Below, in pieces: positions 62,017 through 64,000 of a stretch of 64,000 nucleotides of DNA. Positions within the stretch are counted from its first letter, which is position 1. Each line of letters starts with the position of its first letter. Under the pieces are notes generated by a model. The model ran no database searches. It saw only the letters and a list, made by a program, of their open reading frames with translations, and was not told where the DNA came from. This DNA is from Ulvibacterium sp965228935 (GTDB lineage: Bacteria; Bacteroidota; Bacteroidia; Flavobacteriales; Flavobacteriaceae), in contig NZ_OZ245846.1 in assembly GCF_965228935.1 (NCBI RefSeq), positions 5,146,001-5,210,000 on the forward strand. Reading direction: 5' to 3'. The position numbers and the translations under genes are program-made.

Positions 62017-63045
62017 GTGGGATCCACCATTTACCACATTTACCTTTCGATATTACATATCATCCGAGATTCGGGATATCGCAAGAACAATTACGGAAAT
62101 AATCTTTTGTTCTTGGTAGAGAGTACACCAATGATAGAGACCCTGATACCAAATCTGAAAAAACGGTTTTTCCGGGATGTACATATTATTTCGGAGCGCA
62201 AGGATCACGTAGCGGATTTGGGCAAATTTGATTACTCCTTTCGCAGAAAGAAAAGACTACCTCCTTATTTGGAAGGGAAACATCCCGTTTTAAAAAAGGA
62301 AAAAGAATTTATTGAAGCATCGGATCTTTACCTATGTGATACGGATTCTTCCAAAAGCTACTTTTTATATCTATTTGGAAAAAAGGATATTAAAATGATC
62401 GAGGACGGTGCACGAACCTATAGTCAAAGACATAGTTTTTTTGAGCAGTTGATAAAGCAGTATCTAACAAAGACTCCGGTTGGTGGAGGTTTCGATAAGG
62501 AAGTGAAGACTATCTTTGCCCAATTTCCCAATAAGTTGCCTCAACCTTTACAAAAAAAGGCCGTGGAACTTAATATCAAAAAAGAAACGGTGAAACTGGA
62601 TGAAACCACGAAAAATGAAATCTTTGAAGTTTTTCTTCCCAAGGATACGTTTAAAATAGAGGGGCAAAACAACGCTTTGATACTTAGTCAGCCTATTTCC
62701 GAGGACAAGGTCATTAAAAATGAGTCGGAAAAAATAAAAATCTATTCGGATGTCATCTCCAAAGTACCCAAAAATATGAACGTTGTCCTAAAAGTGCATC
62801 CCAGGGAAACAACGAAATACGAAGAACATTTCACTGATATTGTTATACTTCCGGCACTGTTTCCTATTGAAATTTTGGGCCTAAGGGAAGGATTTTATTT
62901 TGAACAAGGATATACGCTTTTCTCCACGGCACTCTCCAATTTGGAAATTGTAAAGGAACGGTTTTTTCTGGGTAAGGATTATTTGGATAAATTTACCGTT
63001 AAGGCTACCCGAAATTTAATAGAAAACATGGTGGTTGACCAATAA
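62017..63045 (+). CDS. family 52 glycosyltransferase, sialyltransferase-like
   Basis: About 342 residues from GTG 62017; a TTG at 61966 would add 17. The first strand and helix (GSTIYHIYLSILHII) and NNLLFLVESTP fit GT52 (lipooligosaccharide sialyltransferase) N-terminal architecture. The C-terminal half has LKVHPRETTKYEEHF and an FPIEIL segment with FSTALSNL, matching the CMP-sugar-binding HP and SS/T region. The next gene makes CMP-activated nonulosonic acid, the expected donor. Linkage and acceptor are unknown. Confidence 0.75.
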   Translation: MGSTIYHIYLSILHIIRDSGYRKNNYGNNLLFLVESTPMIETLIPNLKKRFFRDVHIISERKDHVADLGKFDYSFRRKKRLPPYLEGKHPVLKKEKEFIEASDLYLCDTDSSKSYFLYLFGKKDIKMIEDGARTYSQRHSFFEQLIKQYLTKTPVGGGFDKEVKTIFAQFPNKLPQPLQKKAVELNIKKETVKLDETTKNEIFEVFLPKDTFKIEGQNNALILSQPISEDKVIKNESEKIKIYSDVISKVPKNMNVVLKVHPRETTKYEEHFTDIVILPALFPIEILGLREGFYFEQGYTLFSTALSNLEIVKERFFLGKDYLDKFTVKATRNLIENMVVDQ

Positions 63046-63053
63046 CTTAAAAT

Positions 63054-64000
63054 ATGTCGAAATCTATAGGATTCATTCCCCTCAGAAAAAACTCCAAAGG
63101 TATTCCAGGTAAGAATAAGAAAAAATTGCTGGGTAGACCCTTGTTTACCTGGGTGTTGACCGAGGCCATTTTTTCCAATTTGGATGAGGTCTTCATTTTT
63201 ACGGATGATACCGAGATTATTGATTATGTGAATACCCATTTCGATTGGTCCACCAAGGTAAAGTGCCTGGAGCGTTCCCCGGAAAATGCCTCGGACACTG
63301 CTTCTACCGAAGCGGCCATGTTGGAGTTTTGTGAAAAAGCAGAAGCGGATTTTGATGTTTTCTGTTTGCTGCAAGCCACATCGCCCTTGACCCAAAGAAC
63401 CGACATTAACCGGGGATTGGAAAAATTGCAAAAAGAAGGACTGGATGCCGTTTTAAGTGTGGTAAATACGCATAGGTTTACCTGGTCAAAGGATGGAAAA
63501 CCACAGAACTATGACTTTAACAATCGTCCACGCCGGCAGGACTTTGAAGGTCTGCTCATAGAGAACGGAGCTGTGTATTGCACTACCAAAAATGCCTTGT
63601 TGGCTTCCAAAAATCGGTTAAGTGGGAAAATCGGCATTATTGAAATGTCGGAGGATACACTGGTAGAAATCGATTCGGAAACCGATTGGCAGGTTGTGGA
63701 GCAACTGTTGATTTCCCACTTTAAGCAAAACAAATCCGCGCAGCGCATAAATTATTTGATTTTGGACGTGGATGGGGTATTTACGGATGGCCGGGTAACC
63801 TTCACTAACGAAGGGGAATTCTCCAAAGTTTTCGATATGCGGGACGGAATGGGCCTCGAAATATTGAGACAGCATGGTGTAAAGGTCATGGTAATGACAT
63901 CCGAGAATTCCGAAGTTGTGGCACAGCGCATGAAAAAGTTAAAAATAGAGGATGTCTTTCTCGGGATAAAGGACAAATATTCCTGTTTGGAGGATATCTG
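63054..64000 (+). CDS. acylneuraminate cytidylyltransferase fused to a KdsC-like HAD phosphatase (3' truncated)
   Basis: A partial protein of at least 315 residues running off the window. The N-terminal CMP-sialate synthetase domain has IGFIPLRKNSKGIPGKNKK and LLQATSPLTQRTDI, and QNYDFNNRPRRQDF with ENGAVYCT. A HAD domain follows with D238-V-D240 in LILDVDGVFTDGRV. This fusion makes CMP-nonulosonic acid (Kdn- or Neu5Ac-type) and probably dephosphorylates the 9-phosphate precursor. It sits nine bases after the GT52 gene, so both are in one operon. Confidence 0.9.
   Translation, partial: MSKSIGFIPLRKNSKGIPGKNKKKLLGRPLFTWVLTEAIFSNLDEVFIFTDDTEIIDYVNTHFDWSTKVKCLERSPENASDTASTEAAMLEFCEKAEADFDVFCLLQATSPLTQRTDINRGLEKLQKEGLDAVLSVVNTHRFTWSKDGKPQNYDFNNRPRRQDFEGLLIENGAVYCTTKNALLASKNRLSGKIGIIEMSEDTLVEIDSETDWQVVEQLLISHFKQNKSAQRINYLILDVDGVFTDGRVTFTNEGEFSKVFDMRDGMGLEILRQHGVKVMVMTSENSEVVAQRMKKLKIEDVFLGIKDKYSCLEDI

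Overview
The window reads as chromosomal DNA of a marine flavobacterium (Bacteroidota, Flavobacteriaceae; a Maribacter, Zobellia or Arenibacter type relative is my inference). The grounds are several TAnnTTTG -7 promoter elements, frequent TTG starts, Bacteroidota family proteins (DUF2911, DUF5606, DUF5916), many secreted lipoproteins and sulfatases. No rRNA, tRNA, CRISPR array, transposase or integrase gene was seen.

Left part (1-17.7 kb), ordinary chromosome. It holds a membrane protein tail, galM, a DUF2911 protein, meaB, two envelope glycosyl or flippase-type membrane genes, a minus-strand run (GT39 transferase, PAP2 phosphatase, small acidic protein, MATE pump, sulfatase, MazG), and then a plus-strand catabolic block. 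That block has a complete TRAP transporter (P, Q and M subunits), a Tat-exported TIM-barrel isomerase, an N-acyl-D-amino-acid deacylase-like lipoprotein and a gluconolactonase-like protein. They look like one uptake-and-processing unit for an unknown carboxylated or acylated substrate.

Middle part (about 17.7-33.7 kb), accessory region. Small plus-strand genes, mostly one at a time, are separated by imperfect inverted repeats. The left arm reads roughly YAAC-n2-4-GGCTATAATTCATTGC and often starts on or next to the stop codon. The right arm reads roughly GGAATCATAGC-n4-6-CGTTAYSY and lies just before the next start codon. The geometry is that of integron attC sites: AAC/GTT outer cores, an inner conserved stem, unequal arms and a variable loop. 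I count twelve convincing sites and several decayed ones, all in one orientation. Cargo includes small membrane and secreted proteins, a HExxH protein, HEPN-like, cREC, GNAT, LysE, DMP19 and ATC-hydrolase-like proteins, AraC plus a serine hydrolase, an alcohol dehydrogenase and a sulfatase. This looks like a cassette array without an integrase in view (CALIN-like).

Right part (33.7-64 kb). It holds serine hydrolases (one with its catalytic lysine replaced), and a SigJ/ECF41-like sigma factor with an azoreductase-cupin pair. The sigma gene and the azoreductase carry the same promoter motif at identical spacing. Further right are an agmatine-deiminase-like lipoprotein, a broken Fur-family gene next to an intact operator and promoter for a thioredoxin-reductase-like gene, and AhpD, GyrI-like and DUF1569 (nonsense-mutated) genes. 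Then come a DUF5916 outer-membrane protein, an aquaglyceroporin, several carbohydrate enzymes including a GH20 hexosaminidase, and housekeeping genes (DUF5606, def, ruvX, dapD). The window ends inside a surface-glycan cluster: two GT2 genes, a GT52 sialyltransferase-like gene and a NeuA-HAD fusion.
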